From Arachis hypogaea (lineage: Eukaryota; Streptophyta; Magnoliopsida; Fabales; Fabaceae), in contig NC_092042.1 in NCBI RefSeq assembly GCF_003086295.3, positions 43,398,137 through 43,462,136 of the forward strand: a stretch of DNA of 64,000 nt, given 5' to 3'. Of this stretch, positions 1-10,371 are shown piece by piece (position 1 is the first letter of the stretch; each line of letters starts with the position of its first letter). The notes beneath the pieces were generated by a model, which was not told the origin of the DNA, did no database searches, and saw nothing but the letters and a program-made list of their open reading frames with translations. A program made the position numbers and the translations under genes.

Positions 1-995
1 AAAGAAAAGAGAAAAACACAATTATGACGTTTTAATTTTAATTATTTTTCTCTCTCATAATTAAAATTTCAAAAATCAAAAAAATATATTTTCCTTGTTT
101 TTCTCATAATTTTCGAAAATTTGAGTTGACTTAGTCAAAAATTTTCAAAATTAGTTGTTTCTTACAAGTCAAGTCAAATTTTCAAAAATTTAAAAATCTT
201 ATCTTTTCAAAATCTTTTTCAAAAATCATATCTTTTCCAATTTTTCCTCTTTTTCGAAAAATTCAAAAAATTCTTTTTCAATTTGTTTTCAAAATCTTTT
301 TCTTATCTTTATATCATATTTTCGAAATTATGCTAACAATTAATGTGATTGATTTAAAAAATTTGAAGTTTGTTACTTTCTCGTTAAGAAAGGTTCAATC
401 TTTAAATTCTAGAATCTTATCTTTTAGTTTCTTGTTAGTTAAGTAATTAATTTTAATTTTAAAAATTAAATCTTTTTCAAAATATCTTTTTCCTAAAAAT
501 CTTATCTTTTTATCTTATCTTCTTATCTTTTTATCTTATCTTTTTCAAAATTTGATTTCAAAATATCTTATCTAACTTATCTTCTTATCTTTTCAAATTT
601 GATTTTAATATCTTTTTCAACTAACTCTTTGACTTTGTGTTTGTTTCTTATCTTTTTCAAAACCACCTAACTACTTTTCCCTCTCTAATTTTCGAAAATA
701 CCTCTCTCTTTTTCAAAAATTCTCTTTAATTGTTTAATTTTAATTTTAATCATATCTTATCTTTAATTTTCGAAATTACTAACCCCCTTTTCAAAATTAT
801 TTTCGAAATTCTCCCTCTCTTTTCTTCTTCTATTTAATTATTTAATTGCTAACACTTCTCTTCACCTCTCTTCATCTAAAAATCCGAACCCATTCTTCTT
901 CACTCTTCCCCCCTTTCTTCTTCTACTAACATAAAGGAATCTCTATACTGTGACATAGAGGATTCCTTTTCTTTTCTTGTTTTCTTCTCTTTCAT
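1..995 (+). other. E1 AT-rich untranslated leader
   Basis: About 1 kb with no ORF, dominated by pyrimidine-rich words such as ATCTTTTTCAAAA, and similar to 54320-54967 upstream of gag in element E3. It holds a conserved hairpin near its end and a pyrimidine tract followed by CAG at the gag start that resembles a 3' splice site. Nothing else recognisable. Confidence 0.7.
935..967 (+). promoter_or_regulatory. Conserved hairpin just upstream of gag
   Basis: The arms GGAATCTCTAT and ATAGAGGATTCC pair around the loop ACTGTGAC, with one bulged C, about 30 bases before the gag ATG. Equivalent hairpins stand at 54910-54940 (E3) and, with changed bases, at 44937-44968 (E4). The role is unknown; packaging or translation control are possible. 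Confidence 0.55.
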
Positions 996-3314
996 ATGAG
1001 CAGGAACAAGGAAAAATGCACTCTTGTTGAAATTGATCCTGAACCTGAAAGGAATCTGAAGACGAAACTAAGAGAAGCTAAATTACAACAATCTAAAGGT
1101 AACCTTTCAGAAATATTAGAACAAGAGAAGGAGATGGCAGCCGAACCCAACAACAATAATGCAAGGAGAATGCTTGGTGACTTCACAAAACCAACGTCCA
1201 AATTTGATGGAAGAAGCATCTCCATTCCTGCCATTGGAGCAAACAATTTTGAGCTGAAACCTCAGCTAGTTGCCTTAATGCAACAAAACTGCAAGTTCTA
1301 TGGACTTTCATCTGAAGATCCTTATCAATTTTTAACTGAGTTCTTGCAGATCTGTGAGACTGTTAAGACGAATGGAGTAGATCCTGAAGTCTACAGACTC
1401 ATGCTTTTCCCTTTTGCTGTAAGAGACAAAGCTAGAATATGGTTGGATTCACAACCTAAAGACAGCCTGGACTCCTGGGAGAAGCTGGTCACGGCCTTCT
1501 TGGATAAATTCTTTCCTCCTCAAAAGCTGAGCAAGCTTAGAGTGGATGTTCAGACCTTCAAACAAAAAGATGGTGAATCCCTCTATGAAGCTTGGGAAAG
1601 ATACAAGCAGTTGACCAAAAGGTGTCCATCTGACATGTTTTCAGAATGGACCATATTAGATATATTCTATTATGGTCTATCTGAATTTTCGAAAATGTCA
1701 CTGGACCATTCTGCAGGTGGATCCATTCACCTAAAGAAAACACCTGCAGAAGCTCAAGAACTTATTGACATGGTTGCAAATAACCAGTTCATGTACACTT
1801 CTGAGAGGAATTCTATGAGTAATGGGACGCCTCAGAGGAAGGGAGTTCTTGAAATTGATGCTCTGAATGCCATATTGGCTCAGAACAAAGTGTTGACTCA
1901 GCAAGTTAACATGATTTCTCAAAGTCTGAATGGATGGCAAAATGCATCCAACAGTACTAAAGAGGCAGCTTCTGAAGAAGCTTATGATCCTGAGAACCCT
2001 ACAATAGCAGAGGTAAATTACATGGGTGAACCTTATGGAAACACCTATAATTCATCATGGAGAAATTATCCAAATTTGTCATGGAAGGATCAACAAAAGC
2101 CTCAACAAGGCTTTAACAATGGTGGACGCAATAGGCTGAGCAATAGCAAGCCTTTTCCATCATTTTCTCAGCAACAGACAGAGAATCATGAACAAAGCAC
2201 TTCTAATTTAGCCAATCTAGTCTCTGATCTGTCAAAAGCCACTTTCAGTTTCATGAGTGAAACAAGATCCTCCATCAGAAATCTGGAGGCACAAGTGGGC
2301 CAGCTAAGTAAGAAAGTCATTGAAACTCCTCCCAGTATTCTCCCAAGCAATACAGAAGAGAATCCAAAAGGAGAGTGCAAAGCCATTGATGTAATCAATA
2401 TGGCCGAATGCACAAGGGAGGAGAAGGACGAAAATCCTAGTGAGGAAGACCTCCTGGGACGTCTCTCAAGCAAGAAGGAATTTCCTATTAAGGATCCAAA
2501 GGAATCTGAGGCTCATATAGAGACCATAGAGATTCCATTAAATCTCCTTCTGCCATTCATGAGCTCTGAAGACTATTCCTCCTCTGAAGAGGATGAAGAT
2601 GTGATTGGAGAGCAAGTTGCTCAATATTTAGGAGCTATCATGAAGCTGAATGCCAAGTTGTTTGGTAATGAGACTTGGGAAACTGAACCTCCCTTGCTCA
2701 TTAGTGAACTAGATACCTGGATTCAGCAAATTTTACCTCAAAAGAGACAAGATCCTAGCAAGTTCTTAATACCTTGTACCATAGGCACCATGACCTTTGA
2801 AAAAGCTCTATGTGATCTGGGGTCAGGGATAAATCTTATGCCACTCTCTGTAATGGAGAAGCTGGGGATCATTGAGATACAACCTGCCTTGTTCTCATTA
2901 CAATTGGCAGACAAGTCATTAAGACAAGCTTATGGAGTAGTAGAGGACGTGTTAGTAAAGGTTGAAGGACTTTACATCCCTGCTGATTTCATAATATTAG
3001 ACACTGGGAAGGAAGAGGATGAATGCATCATCCTTGGAAGACCTTTCCTAGCTACAGCAGGAGCTGTGATAGATGTCAACAGAGGTGAATTAGTCCTTCA
3101 ATTGAATGGGGACTACCTTGTGTTTAAGACACATGGACATCCCTCTGTGACACAAGAGAGTAAGCATGAAGAGCTTCTCTCAGTTCAGAGTCAAGAAGAG
3201 CCCCCGCAGTCAAACTCTAAGTTTGGTGTTGTGAGGCCACAACCAAACTCTAAGTTTGGTGTTAAGACCCCATATCCAAACTCTAAGTTTGGTGTTGGGA
3301 CTATACAACATTGA
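996..3314 (+). CDS. Gag-protease polyprotein of element E1 (intact, 772 aa)
   Basis: Encodes the particle-forming Gag joined to a retropepsin-like aspartic protease. Residues about 143-245 fit the plant retrotransposon gag domain (ARIWLDSQPKDSL, then SLYEAWERYKQL). There is no CCHC zinc knuckle. Near residue 589 a protease begins with PCTIGTM; its active-site motif is CDLGSGINLMPLS (Asp about 607) and ILGRPFL follows near 677, as in Athila-type elements, where DLG replaces the usual DTG or DSG. The C terminus carries three NSKFGV repeats encoded by the AAGTTTGGTGTT DNA motif. The ATG overlaps a splice-acceptor-like CAG. No pol follows; the ORF ends in TGA. The frame is open throughout, so the protein could still be made; the copy at 16951-18208 is frameshifted, probably by sequence errors. 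Confidence 0.9.
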   Translation: MSRNKEKCTLVEIDPEPERNLKTKLREAKLQQSKGNLSEILEQEKEMAAEPNNNNARRMLGDFTKPTSKFDGRSISIPAIGANNFELKPQLVALMQQNCKFYGLSSEDPYQFLTEFLQICETVKTNGVDPEVYRLMLFPFAVRDKARIWLDSQPKDSLDSWEKLVTAFLDKFFPPQKLSKLRVDVQTFKQKDGESLYEAWERYKQLTKRCPSDMFSEWTILDIFYYGLSEFSKMSLDHSAGGSIHLKKTPAEAQELIDMVANNQFMYTSERNSMSNGTPQRKGVLEIDALNAILAQNKVLTQQVNMISQSLNGWQNASNSTKEAASEEAYDPENPTIAEVNYMGEPYGNTYNSSWRNYPNLSWKDQQKPQQGFNNGGRNRLSNSKPFPSFSQQQTENHEQSTSNLANLVSDLSKATFSFMSETRSSIRNLEAQVGQLSKKVIETPPSILPSNTEENPKGECKAIDVINMAECTREEKDENPSEEDLLGRLSSKKEFPIKDPKESEAHIETIEIPLNLLLPFMSSEDYSSSEEDEDVIGEQVAQYLGAIMKLNAKLFGNETWETEPPLLISELDTWIQQILPQKRQDPSKFLIPCTIGTMTFEKALCDLGSGINLMPLSVMEKLGIIEIQPALFSLQLADKSLRQAYGVVEDVLVKVEGLYIPADFIILDTGKEEDECIILGRPFLATAGAVIDVNRGELVLQLNGDYLVFKTHGHPSVTQESKHEELLSVQSQEEPPQSNSKFGVVRPQPNSKFGVKTPYPNSKFGVGTIQH

Positions 3315-3346
3315 CCTGATCACCTGTGAGGCTCCATGAGAGCCCA

Positions 3347-3394
3347 CTGTCAAGCTAATGACATTAAAAGAGCGCTTGTTGGGAGGCAACCCAA
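3347..3394 (+). promoter_or_regulatory. Conserved post-gag stem-loops
   Basis: Just after the gag stop are GTCA-AGCTAA-TGAC and TTGGG-AGGCAA-CCCAA, two short hairpins. The block recurs after gag in E3 (57323-57370) and E4 (47796-47844), and on the minus strand in K near 43180-43209. Conserved non-coding sequence; function unknown. Confidence 0.5.
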
Positions 3395-3526
3395 TTTTTA
3401 TTTATCTAATTTTTATTTTGTGTTTTATTAGGTGCATGATCATGTGGAGTCACGAAAAAAAATATAAAAATTAAAAACAGAATCAAAAACAGCAGAAGAA
3501 AAATCACACCCTGGAGGGAGGACATA

Positions 3527-3767
3527 CTGGCGTTCAATGCCAGTAAGGAGCATCTGGCTGGCGTTCAACGCCAGAACAGAGCATGAATCTGGCGCTGAAC
3601 GCCAGAAACAAGCAACATTCTGGCGTTTGAACGCTAGGAATGTGCCTTGAGGAAAGCTGGCGTTGAACGCCAGTAACAAGCATGGAACTGGCGTTCAACG
3701 CCAGAAACATGCTACACATGGGCGTTGAATGCCCAGAACGTGCATCACCTCGGCGTTTAAACGCCAG
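3527..3767 (+). repeat. Array of eight GC-rich palindromes (CTGGCGTTNAACGCCAG type)
   Basis: Palindromes start at 3527, 3558, 3589, 3620, 3657, 3688, 3719 and 3751, a period of about 31-37 bases. Most have arms CTGGCGTT and AACGCCAG. The unit at 3719 has TGGGC paired with GCCCA, so both arms changed together. The array sits between gag-pro and ORF2. A similar array is found in E3. Spurious minus-strand ORFs cross it. Confidence 0.9.
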
Positions 3768-3826
3768 AATGGTATGCAAAGGCATTTTGCATGCCTATTT
3801 GGTGCAGGGATGTAATTCCTTGACAC

Positions 3827-3913
3827 CTCAGGATCTGTAGACCCCACAGGATCACCTTAGGATCTGTGGACCCCATAGGATCATCTCAGGATCTGTGGAC
3901 CCCACAGGATCCC
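3827..3913 (+). repeat. 29-bp tandem repeat, three units
   Basis: Three head-to-tail units of CTCAGGATCTGTGGACCCCA plus nine bases, with one to three differences each. E3 has a single unit at the same place (around 57740), so the triplication is particular to E1. Confidence 0.85.
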
Positions 3914-4324
3914 CACCTAATATATTCCCACCTTACCTCCTAATCCTATAACACTTTTCCCCATGTCACACTTCCCAACAACTTCAATCTCTCTTCCCAA
4001 TTACCCCCTTCACCACTCACATCCATCCACTCTTCCCCATAAACCCCACATACCTTCAAAATTCAAAAACACTTTCCCACCCAAACCCACCCTACATGGC
4101 CGAACCTACCCTCTCCCCTTTCCCTATATATACCCTTCCATTCTACTTCATTTTCACACAACACAAACCCCCTCTTCTACACCTTGGCCGAAACACCATC
4201 CCTCACTCTCATCCATATTTTCTTCTTATTCTTCTTCTCTTCTTTCTTCTCTTGATCGAGGGCGAGCAAAATTTTAAGTTTGCTGTGGTAAAAGCATAAG
4301 CTTTTTGTTTTTCCATTACCATCA
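3914..4324 (+). promoter_or_regulatory. C/T-rich stretch with TATA box upstream of ORF2: candidate internal promoter
   Basis: A pyrimidine- and CA-rich stretch without credible coding holds TATATATA at 4125-4132, about 200 bases before the ORF2 ATG, followed by a CA-rich leader (TTCACACAACAC). E3 has TATATAAA at nearly the same distance. This looks like a plant core promoter for a separate ORF2 transcript; this is inference. Confidence 0.4.
4252..4288 (+). promoter_or_regulatory. Hairpin plus AAGTTTG motif, internal copy (E1)
   Basis: TTGATCGAGGGCGAGCAA (a hairpin with one mismatch) is followed by AAGTTTGCTGTGG. It is a diverged copy of the module that abuts the 3' LTR at 6532-6568, here 36 bases before the ORF2 ATG. 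Confidence 0.6.
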
Positions 4325-5473
4325 ATGGCACCTAAGGCCGGAGAATCCTCTAGAAAAGGAAAAGGGAAGACAAAAGCTTCCACCTCCGAGTCATGGGAGA
4401 TGGAAAGATTCATCTCCAAAAGCCATCAAGACCACTTCTATGATGTTGTGGCAAAGAAGAAGGTAATCCCTGAGGTCCCTTTCAAGCTCAAGAAAAATGA
4501 GTATCCGGAGATCCGACATGAGATCCGAAGGAGAGGTTGGGAAGTCCTAACCAACCCCATGCAACAAGTCGGAATCTTAATGGTTCAAGAGTTCTATGCC
4601 AATGCATGGATCACTAGGAACCATGATCAAAGTATGAACCCGAGTCCAAAGAATTATCTCACAATGGTTCGGGGGAAATACTTAGATTTTAGTTCGGAGA
4701 ATGTGAGGTTGGCGTTCCACTTGCCCATGATGCAAGGAGATGTACGCCCCTACACTAGAAGGGTCAACTTTAATCAAAGGTTGGACCAAGTCCTAATGGA
4801 CATATGTATGGAAGGAGCTCAATGGAAAAGAGACTCCAAAGGCAAGCCAGTTCAACTAAGAAGACTGGACCTCAAGCCTGTGGCTAGAGGATGGTTGGAG
4901 TTCATTCAACTCTCCATCATTCCCACTAGCAACTGATCTGAAGTTACTGTGGATCGGGCCATCATGATTCATAGCATCATGATTGGAGAGGAAGTAAAAG
5001 TTCATGAAGTCATCTCCAATGAAATCTACAAAATAGCCGAAAAGCCCTCCACCATGGCAAGGCTAGCTTTTCCTCACCTTATTTGCCATCTATGTTACTC
5101 AGCTGGAGTTATCATAGAAGGAGACATTTCCATTGAGGAGGATAAGCCCATCACCAAGAAGAGGATGGAGCAAGCAAGAGAGACCCTCCACGGATCTCAA
5201 GAGATGCATGAGGAAGCTCATCATCAAGAAATCCCTAAGATGCCTCAAGCGATGCACTTTCCTCCCAATAACTATTGGGAACAACTCAACACTTCCTTAG
5301 AAGATTTGAGCTACAATGTGGAACAATTAAGGGTGGAACATCATGAGCACTCCATCATTCTCCATGAAATAAGAGAAGATCAAAGAGCAATGAGGGAGGA
5401 GCAACAAAGGCAAGGAAGGGACATAGAAGAGCTTAATGACATTGTTGGTCCTTCAAGAAGAAGACGCCACTAA
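4325..5473 (+). pseudogene. ORF2 of E1 (plant-transposon domain protein) broken by one TGA
   Basis: Reads 203 codons, meets TGA at 4934-4936, and continues in the same frame to 5473. The intact E3 relative has Arg204 (CGG) at the stop position; a C-to-T change at a CpG would explain it. Visible features: a Lys/Arg/Ser-rich N terminus, then GWEVLTNP, VQEFYANAW, MVRGKYL, PTSN, RAIMIHSIM and a LICHLC segment, which fit the family Pfam calls putative plant transposon protein (PF20167, from memory), then a glutamate/arginine-rich coiled-coil-like tail. Enzymatic function is not known for this family and I see no catalytic signature. No signal peptide or membrane segment is evident, which argues against an envelope role. 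Confidence 0.8.
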
Positions 5474-6531
5474 GGTGGATTCATTCCTTGTTCTTATTTC
5501 TTTCTGCTTTTCGGTTTTTATGTTGTGTTCATTTATGTTTTGTGTCTCTACTCCATAATCATTAGTGTTTAGTAACTATGTCTTAAAGTTATGAATAATT
5601 CCATTAATCCTTCACCTCTCTTAAATGAAAAATGTTTTTAATCAAAAGAACAAGAAGTACATGAATTTTGAATTTATCCTTGAATTTAGTTCAATTATAT
5701 TGATGTGGTGACAATACTTTTTATTTTCTGAATGAATGCTTGAACAGTGCATATTTTTTATCTTGTTGTTTATGAATGTTAACACTGTTGGCTCTTGAAA
5801 GAATGATGAACAAAGAGAAATGTTATTGACAATCTGAAAAATCATGAAAATTGCTTCTTGAAGCAAGAAAAAGCAGTGAAAAGTAAAAAGCTTGCGAAAA
5901 AAATGGCGAAAAAAATAGAAAGAAAAAGAAAAAGCAAGCAGAAAAAGCCAATTGCCCTTAAAACCAAAAGGCAAGGGTAAAAAGGATCCAAGGCTTTGAG
6001 CATCAATGGATAGGAGGGCCCAAGGAAATAAAATCCAGGCCTAAGCGGCTAAATCAAGCTGTCCCTAACCATGTGCTTGTGTCATGCAGGTCCAAGTGAA
6101 AAGCTTGAGACTGAGTGGTTAAAGTCGTGATCCAAAGCAAAAGAGTGTGCTTAAGAGCTCTGGACACCTCTAACTAAGGACTCTAGCAAAGCTGAGTCAC
6201 AATCTGAAAAGGTTCACCCAGTCATGTGTCTGTGGCATTTATGTATCCGGTGGTAATACTGGAAAACAAAGTGCTTAGGGCCACGGCCAAGACTCATAAA
6301 AGTAGCTGTGTTCAAGAATCAACATACTTAACTAGGAGAATCAATAACACTATCTGAAATTCTAAGTTCCTAGAGATGCCAATCATTCTAAACTTCAAAG
6401 GAAAAAGTGAGATGCCAAAACTGTTCAGAAGCAAAAAGCTACAAGTCCCGCTCATTTAATTAGAATTAATATTCATTGATATTTTGGAATTTATAGTATA
6501 TTCTCTTCTTTTTATCCTAATTGATTTTTAG
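5474..6531 (+). other. E1 spacer between ORF2 and 3' LTR, with two stem-loops
   Basis: No credible ORF; the minus-strand frame near 5642-5974 is a by-product of A-rich sequence. Two stem-loops lie at 5998-6079 (GAGCATCAATGGATAGGA with TCCCTAACCATGTGCTTG) and 6162-6232 (GGACACCTCTAACTAAGG with CCCAGTCATGTGTCTG). The same pair layout occurs in E4, and the second stem also in E3. Confidence 0.6.
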
Positions 6532-6568
6532 TTGCTTGGGGACAAGCAACAATTTAAGTTTGGTGTTG
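6532..6568 (+). promoter_or_regulatory. Hairpin plus AAGTTTGGTGTTG abutting the E1 3' LTR (probable plus-strand priming site)
   Basis: TTGCTTGGGGACAAGCAA can fold on itself; AAGTTTGGTGTTG then ends exactly at the LTR start. This is where a polypurine tract should lie, but the sequence is T/G-rich. The same arrangement precedes the 3' LTRs of E3, E4 and K. Confidence 0.65.
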
Positions 6569-8271
6569 TGATGAGCGGATAATTTATACGCTTTTTGGCA
6601 TTGTTTTTAGGTAGTTTTTAGTAAGTTCAAGCTACTTTTAGGGATGTTTTCATTAATTTTTATGTTAAATTCACATTTCTGGACTTTACTATGAGTTTGT
6701 GTGTTTTTCTGTGATTTTAGGTAATTTTTGGCTGAAATTGAGGGACTTGAGCAAAACTCTGAAAAAGGCTAACAAAAGGACTCCTGATGTTGTTGGAATC
6801 TGACCTCCCTGCACTCAAAATGGAATTTCTGGAGCTACAGAACTCCAAATGGCGCGCTCTCAATGGCTTTGGAAAGTAGACATCTAGAGATTTCCAGCAA
6901 TATATAATAGTTTATACTTAATTCGGAAATTGACGACATAAACTGGCGTTCAACTCCAAGAGAAGCCTCAGCTCGTGGATAGATCAAGCTCAGCCCAAAC
7001 ACACGCCAAGTGGGCCCCAGAAGTGGATTTATGCATCAATTTCTTACTCATGTAAACCCTAGTAGCTAGTCTAGTATAAATAGGATAATTTACTATTGTA
7101 TTGGACATCTTTTGATCACTTTAGATCTTAGGATCATCGTGGGACGATTAGTTCTCAAATCATGGGGGCTGGCCATTCGGCCATGCCTAAACCTTTCACT
7201 TATGTATTTTCAACGGTGGAGTTTCTACACACCATAGATTAAGGGTGCGGAGCTCTGCTGTACCTCAAGTTTCAATACAATTACTATTATTTTCTATTCA
7301 ATTCTCCTTATTCTTATTCCAAGATATACGTTACACTTCAACTTGATGAATGTGATGATTCGTGACACTCATTATCATTCTCACCTATGAACGCGCGTGA
7401 CTGACAACCACTTCCGTTCTACCTTAGGCCGGGCGCATATCTCTTAGATTCCCCAACAGAATCTTCGTGGTATAAGCTAGATAGATGGCGGCATTCATGG
7501 GAATCCGGAAAGTCTAACCTTGTCTATGGTATTCCGAGTAGGATTCCGGGAATCCGGAAAGTCTAACCTTGTCTGTGGTATTCCAAGTAGGATTCTGGGA
7601 TTGAATGACTAAGACGAGCTTCAAACTCCTGAAGGCTGGGCGTTAGTGACAGACGCAAAAGAATCAAGGGATTCTATTCCAATTTGATTGAGAACCGACA
7701 GATGATTAGCCGTGCTGTGACAGAGCATAGGACCATTTTCACTGAGAGGATGGGATGTAGCCATTGACAACGGTGATGCCCTACATACAGCTTGCCATGG
7801 AAAGGAGTAAGAAGAATTGGATGAATGTAATATGAAAGTAGAGATTCAAGAGGAGCACAACATCTCCATACGCCTATCTGAAATTCCCACTATTGATCTA
7901 CATAAGTATTTCTATCCTATTTTATTTTCTGTTTATTATTAATTTTCGAACTTATCCATAATCAATTATTATCCGCCTGACTGAGATTTACAAGGTTACC
8001 ATAGCTTGCTTCATACCAACAATCTCTGTGGGATCGACCCTTACTCACGTAAGGTATTACTTGGATGACCCAGTACACTTGCTGGTTAAGTTGAATGGAG
8101 TTGTGACCACACATAGTTGTAAACCATGGTATTGGCATCATATTTTTGGCGCCATTGCCAGGAAAAGAAAAAGCAATAAATTTTACAAAATGCAATAACA
8201 TATGAATTACAATTTCATCCACCACATACCAAGTTGAGTGCCATTGTTAGAGATCCCAATTTCGTGCACCA
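6569..8271 (+). repeat. 3' LTR of E1 (1703 bp, TG...CA)
   Basis: Begins TGATGAGCGGATAATTT and ends TTCGTGCACCA. TATA box TATAAATA at 7075-7082. A 49-bp segment is tandemly duplicated at 7499-7547 and 7548-7596; the E3 LTRs have one copy. At 8147 inside the LTR stands TGGCGCCATTGCCAGGA, a decayed tRNA-Asp primer-site match, 125 bases before the LTR end (see findings). Confidence 0.85.
7499..7596 (+). repeat. 49-bp tandem duplication inside E1 LTR
   Basis: Two head-to-tail copies starting GGGAATCCGGAAAGTCTAAC, with three differences between them. Single-copy at the matching place in the E3 LTRs, so the duplication arose in the E1 lineage. Confidence 0.85.
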
Positions 8272-9290
8272 AAGACGATGAATGCTGAAGAGGTTCAAGA
8301 CGGGAAGCGAGACCAGGAATCACCTTTTGAACAAGGGAGGCACCAACAACCACCAATGGCACCATAGAGAGGAGCGTGAAAACGCGAAAACAAAAGTCCT
8401 AGACGAGCCAAACGAAATAGAAGAATAAAGAGAAAAGGGGAAGCTACAGCAAGCAAGAGAAAGAGAAACAGAAAAGCGAAAGCTTTGGTGTATTTCAAAA
8501 TGAAATAAGAAAGCAGGAGGTAAAAGAAACGGAACGTTAAGGAGTTAGTGGGGCGTTAAAAACCCTCGCACGTTCCCAAGCAAGAAACGCCCGTTTTCAA
8601 AAAAAAAGGTAAAAGAAAAATGTTCCGCATTCAAAGGGAAGCTATATAAAAAGAGATCAACAAATGCTCGAGCTCGGCTTCTCCAAAGAAGGATCGAAGT
8701 CCTAAAACTAAGGACTCGACCTCAAAAGGAAGACCACACTTGAGCAGGGGCACTGTTCATACCTTGGGTCGAGCTGTCCGACCCGGGTTGATTGACGACA
8801 AGTCGACCGACCTCTTCAGGTCAGGACTATCTGACCTCTTCTCAAAAGAGCTCGGCCAAATCACCAGGAAAGCCCAAAAAAGGGCCCAAACAGAGGAACA
8901 CGACCCAAATCCAAAGGCAGCCCAAGCCTATAGAGATAAGGGCGGTCCATTTGAAGATAAAATGACTTTACTCAAAGATAAGATAAGATAAGATAACTAT
9001 CTTATCTCCAGAAAGGTCACTCCACACTATTATAAATACACTGGAGTACCCAGGTATAACTCATACTCAGACTCTACTAAAAACCTGCTTAATACCCTTG
9101 CTAACTTAAGCATCGGAGTCCCTTGCAGGTACCACCACCCTCCGGTGGCAAAGGATCAGCATCACCACCAAGTCCAACAAGTCGAACACGGTGGCTCCGG
9201 CCACCATCATCAAGTCAGACACAACAGCTCCGACCAGTATAGAAGATCTCGTCCGAGATCGACCTACAGTTTCAGGTATCCCTCGAGACA
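8272..9290 (+). mobile_element. Family F LTR retrotransposon remnant (end of an LTR), hosting E1
   Basis: Ends with CCTCGAGACA at 9290, after which the E2 LTR resumes at AATAC. TATAAATA at 9031-9038 is followed by CA-rich sequence and AACTTAAGCATCGGAGT, a block shared with the minus-strand F copy at 63151-64000. Only the part downstream of the E1 insertion is in the window. Its short ORFs (for example 8740-8991) are not conserved proteins. It resembles Tat/Ogre-type LTRs, but that placement is weak. Confidence 0.7.
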
Positions 9291-10148
9291 AATACCTTGC
9301 TTACTTGCTATCTGAACTATTTGCCTTATATGCTTCTACTCATGCTTTACTTTCATTGTATATTACATGTGTTTTCTACTGGGATTGAGGAGGTTCGAAA
9401 GGCAGTGGCGATGGGATCTTATGGAGGATCGGTTGGTGAAGGCTGCGGGACAACGGTGTTTGGTTAGAGTAGAAATCCCCTAAGATAGAGGACCTGGTTT
9501 ATTTATGCTAATGTTGGTATAATTATGCTTATTTGTTTTAGAATGCTTTAAGCTTGAATCTTGTGATGAATATGGAGCTTAGGATTGCCTTTGGCGTCCC
9601 GGGGTCTTATATCCTACATCACTGGGCACTGTTACTATAATGAAAACCTCCAGTTCTCATACTATATCTTTCTTGTGTTTTTCAGATGCAGGTCGTAACC
9701 CACCTCGGTGGGTTGCTTTGGATGGTGACAGAAGCGGAGGATCATTTTGTTTATACATCTCTCACTTTTGTATTCTGTCTTTCCCTAGAGGCTTGTATTT
9801 TGAGAGAAAAACCTGTATAAGTGGTTTTAAAACTGTCAGGTTTCTGTATGGTCTGTATATGGCTAGCCGGCTTAAACTCCGCGAGTCGTGGCTAGTTCCT
9901 TATGATATTACATTATTATACTATTATCCTATTTATATTACATCTATATCTTGTGCCTTAAGTTAGTAGCTTCATTAGTACGTTTTAAAGCTTTTCAAAT
10001 CCTATTTTTGAGCTGTATCTTTCATCGGGATTTTAGTCTATACTATTCTTTCTATATATACATTGTGTAAGAGTTTAGAATTGTCGTAATCTCTGTTAAC
10101 CTTTGCTTTACGACGCGAGGTAAGGCTTAGGCTAATTAGGGTGTTACA
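9291..10148 (+). repeat. 5' LTR of E2, downstream part
   Basis: Matches the second-copy 3' LTR from 31390 to 32272 and ends GGGTGTTACA. Family F is inserted just before 9291; AATAC at 9291-9295 would be its target duplication. The short ORF at 9640-9966 has no recognisable product. Confidence 0.8.
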
Positions 10149-10153
10149 TTTAG

Positions 10154-10165
10154 TGGTATCAGAGC
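10154..10165 (+). other. Primer binding site of E2 (tRNA-iMet)
   Basis: TGGTATCAGAGC is the usual plant initiator tRNA-Met primer site, five bases after the LTR end. Confidence 0.9.
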
Positions 10166-10371
10166 GATTCGTCCTCGTGAGCCTGAGGGATGGACCAATT
10201 GTGCTTTATTGCATACTCTGTGTGTCTTTCTTTGATGCTATTAGGTTATCTACTTGATATTTCATAGCATGCTTGTTTGTGAGTGCCTTTTTGGGATAAA
10301 TGAAACACTAGGCTTTTGATATTGGGACTGATCACCTCGATATCGATTATTTGGTGTAGACAGGAAACCCA

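Larger units (their letters stand above)
1..8271 (+). mobile_element. E1: non-autonomous Ty3/gypsy LTR retrotransposon (Feral-like), 5' truncated by window
   Basis: Order seen: AT-rich leader, gag-protease ORF, palindrome array, ORF2, structured spacer, 3' LTR ending CA at 8271. The same order recurs in the complete element at 51641-61930, which supports the boundaries. No reverse transcriptase, RNase H or integrase lies between gag-pro and the LTR, so the element cannot copy itself alone. Its 5' LTR and primer site lie before base 1. The bases after the LTR, AAGAC, would be the target duplication. The host sequence after it is an LTR of another family (F). The name Feral is from memory of Arachis repeats and is inference. 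Confidence 0.85.

Noticed and set aside
3527..3767. Regular palindromes with spacers, CRISPR-like in outline
   Set aside because: Plant nuclear DNA, spacers are short and not unique between arrays, dyads vary, no cas genes; they lie inside retrotransposons.
5642..5974. 110-aa minus-strand hydrophobic frame (Phe-rich)
   Set aside because: Antisense of an A-rich spacer; the Phe/Leu bias is compositional.
8740..8991. 83-aa plus-strand frame as a small gene
   Set aside because: Lies in the family F LTR upstream of its TATA box; no domain, codon pattern or conserved start seen.
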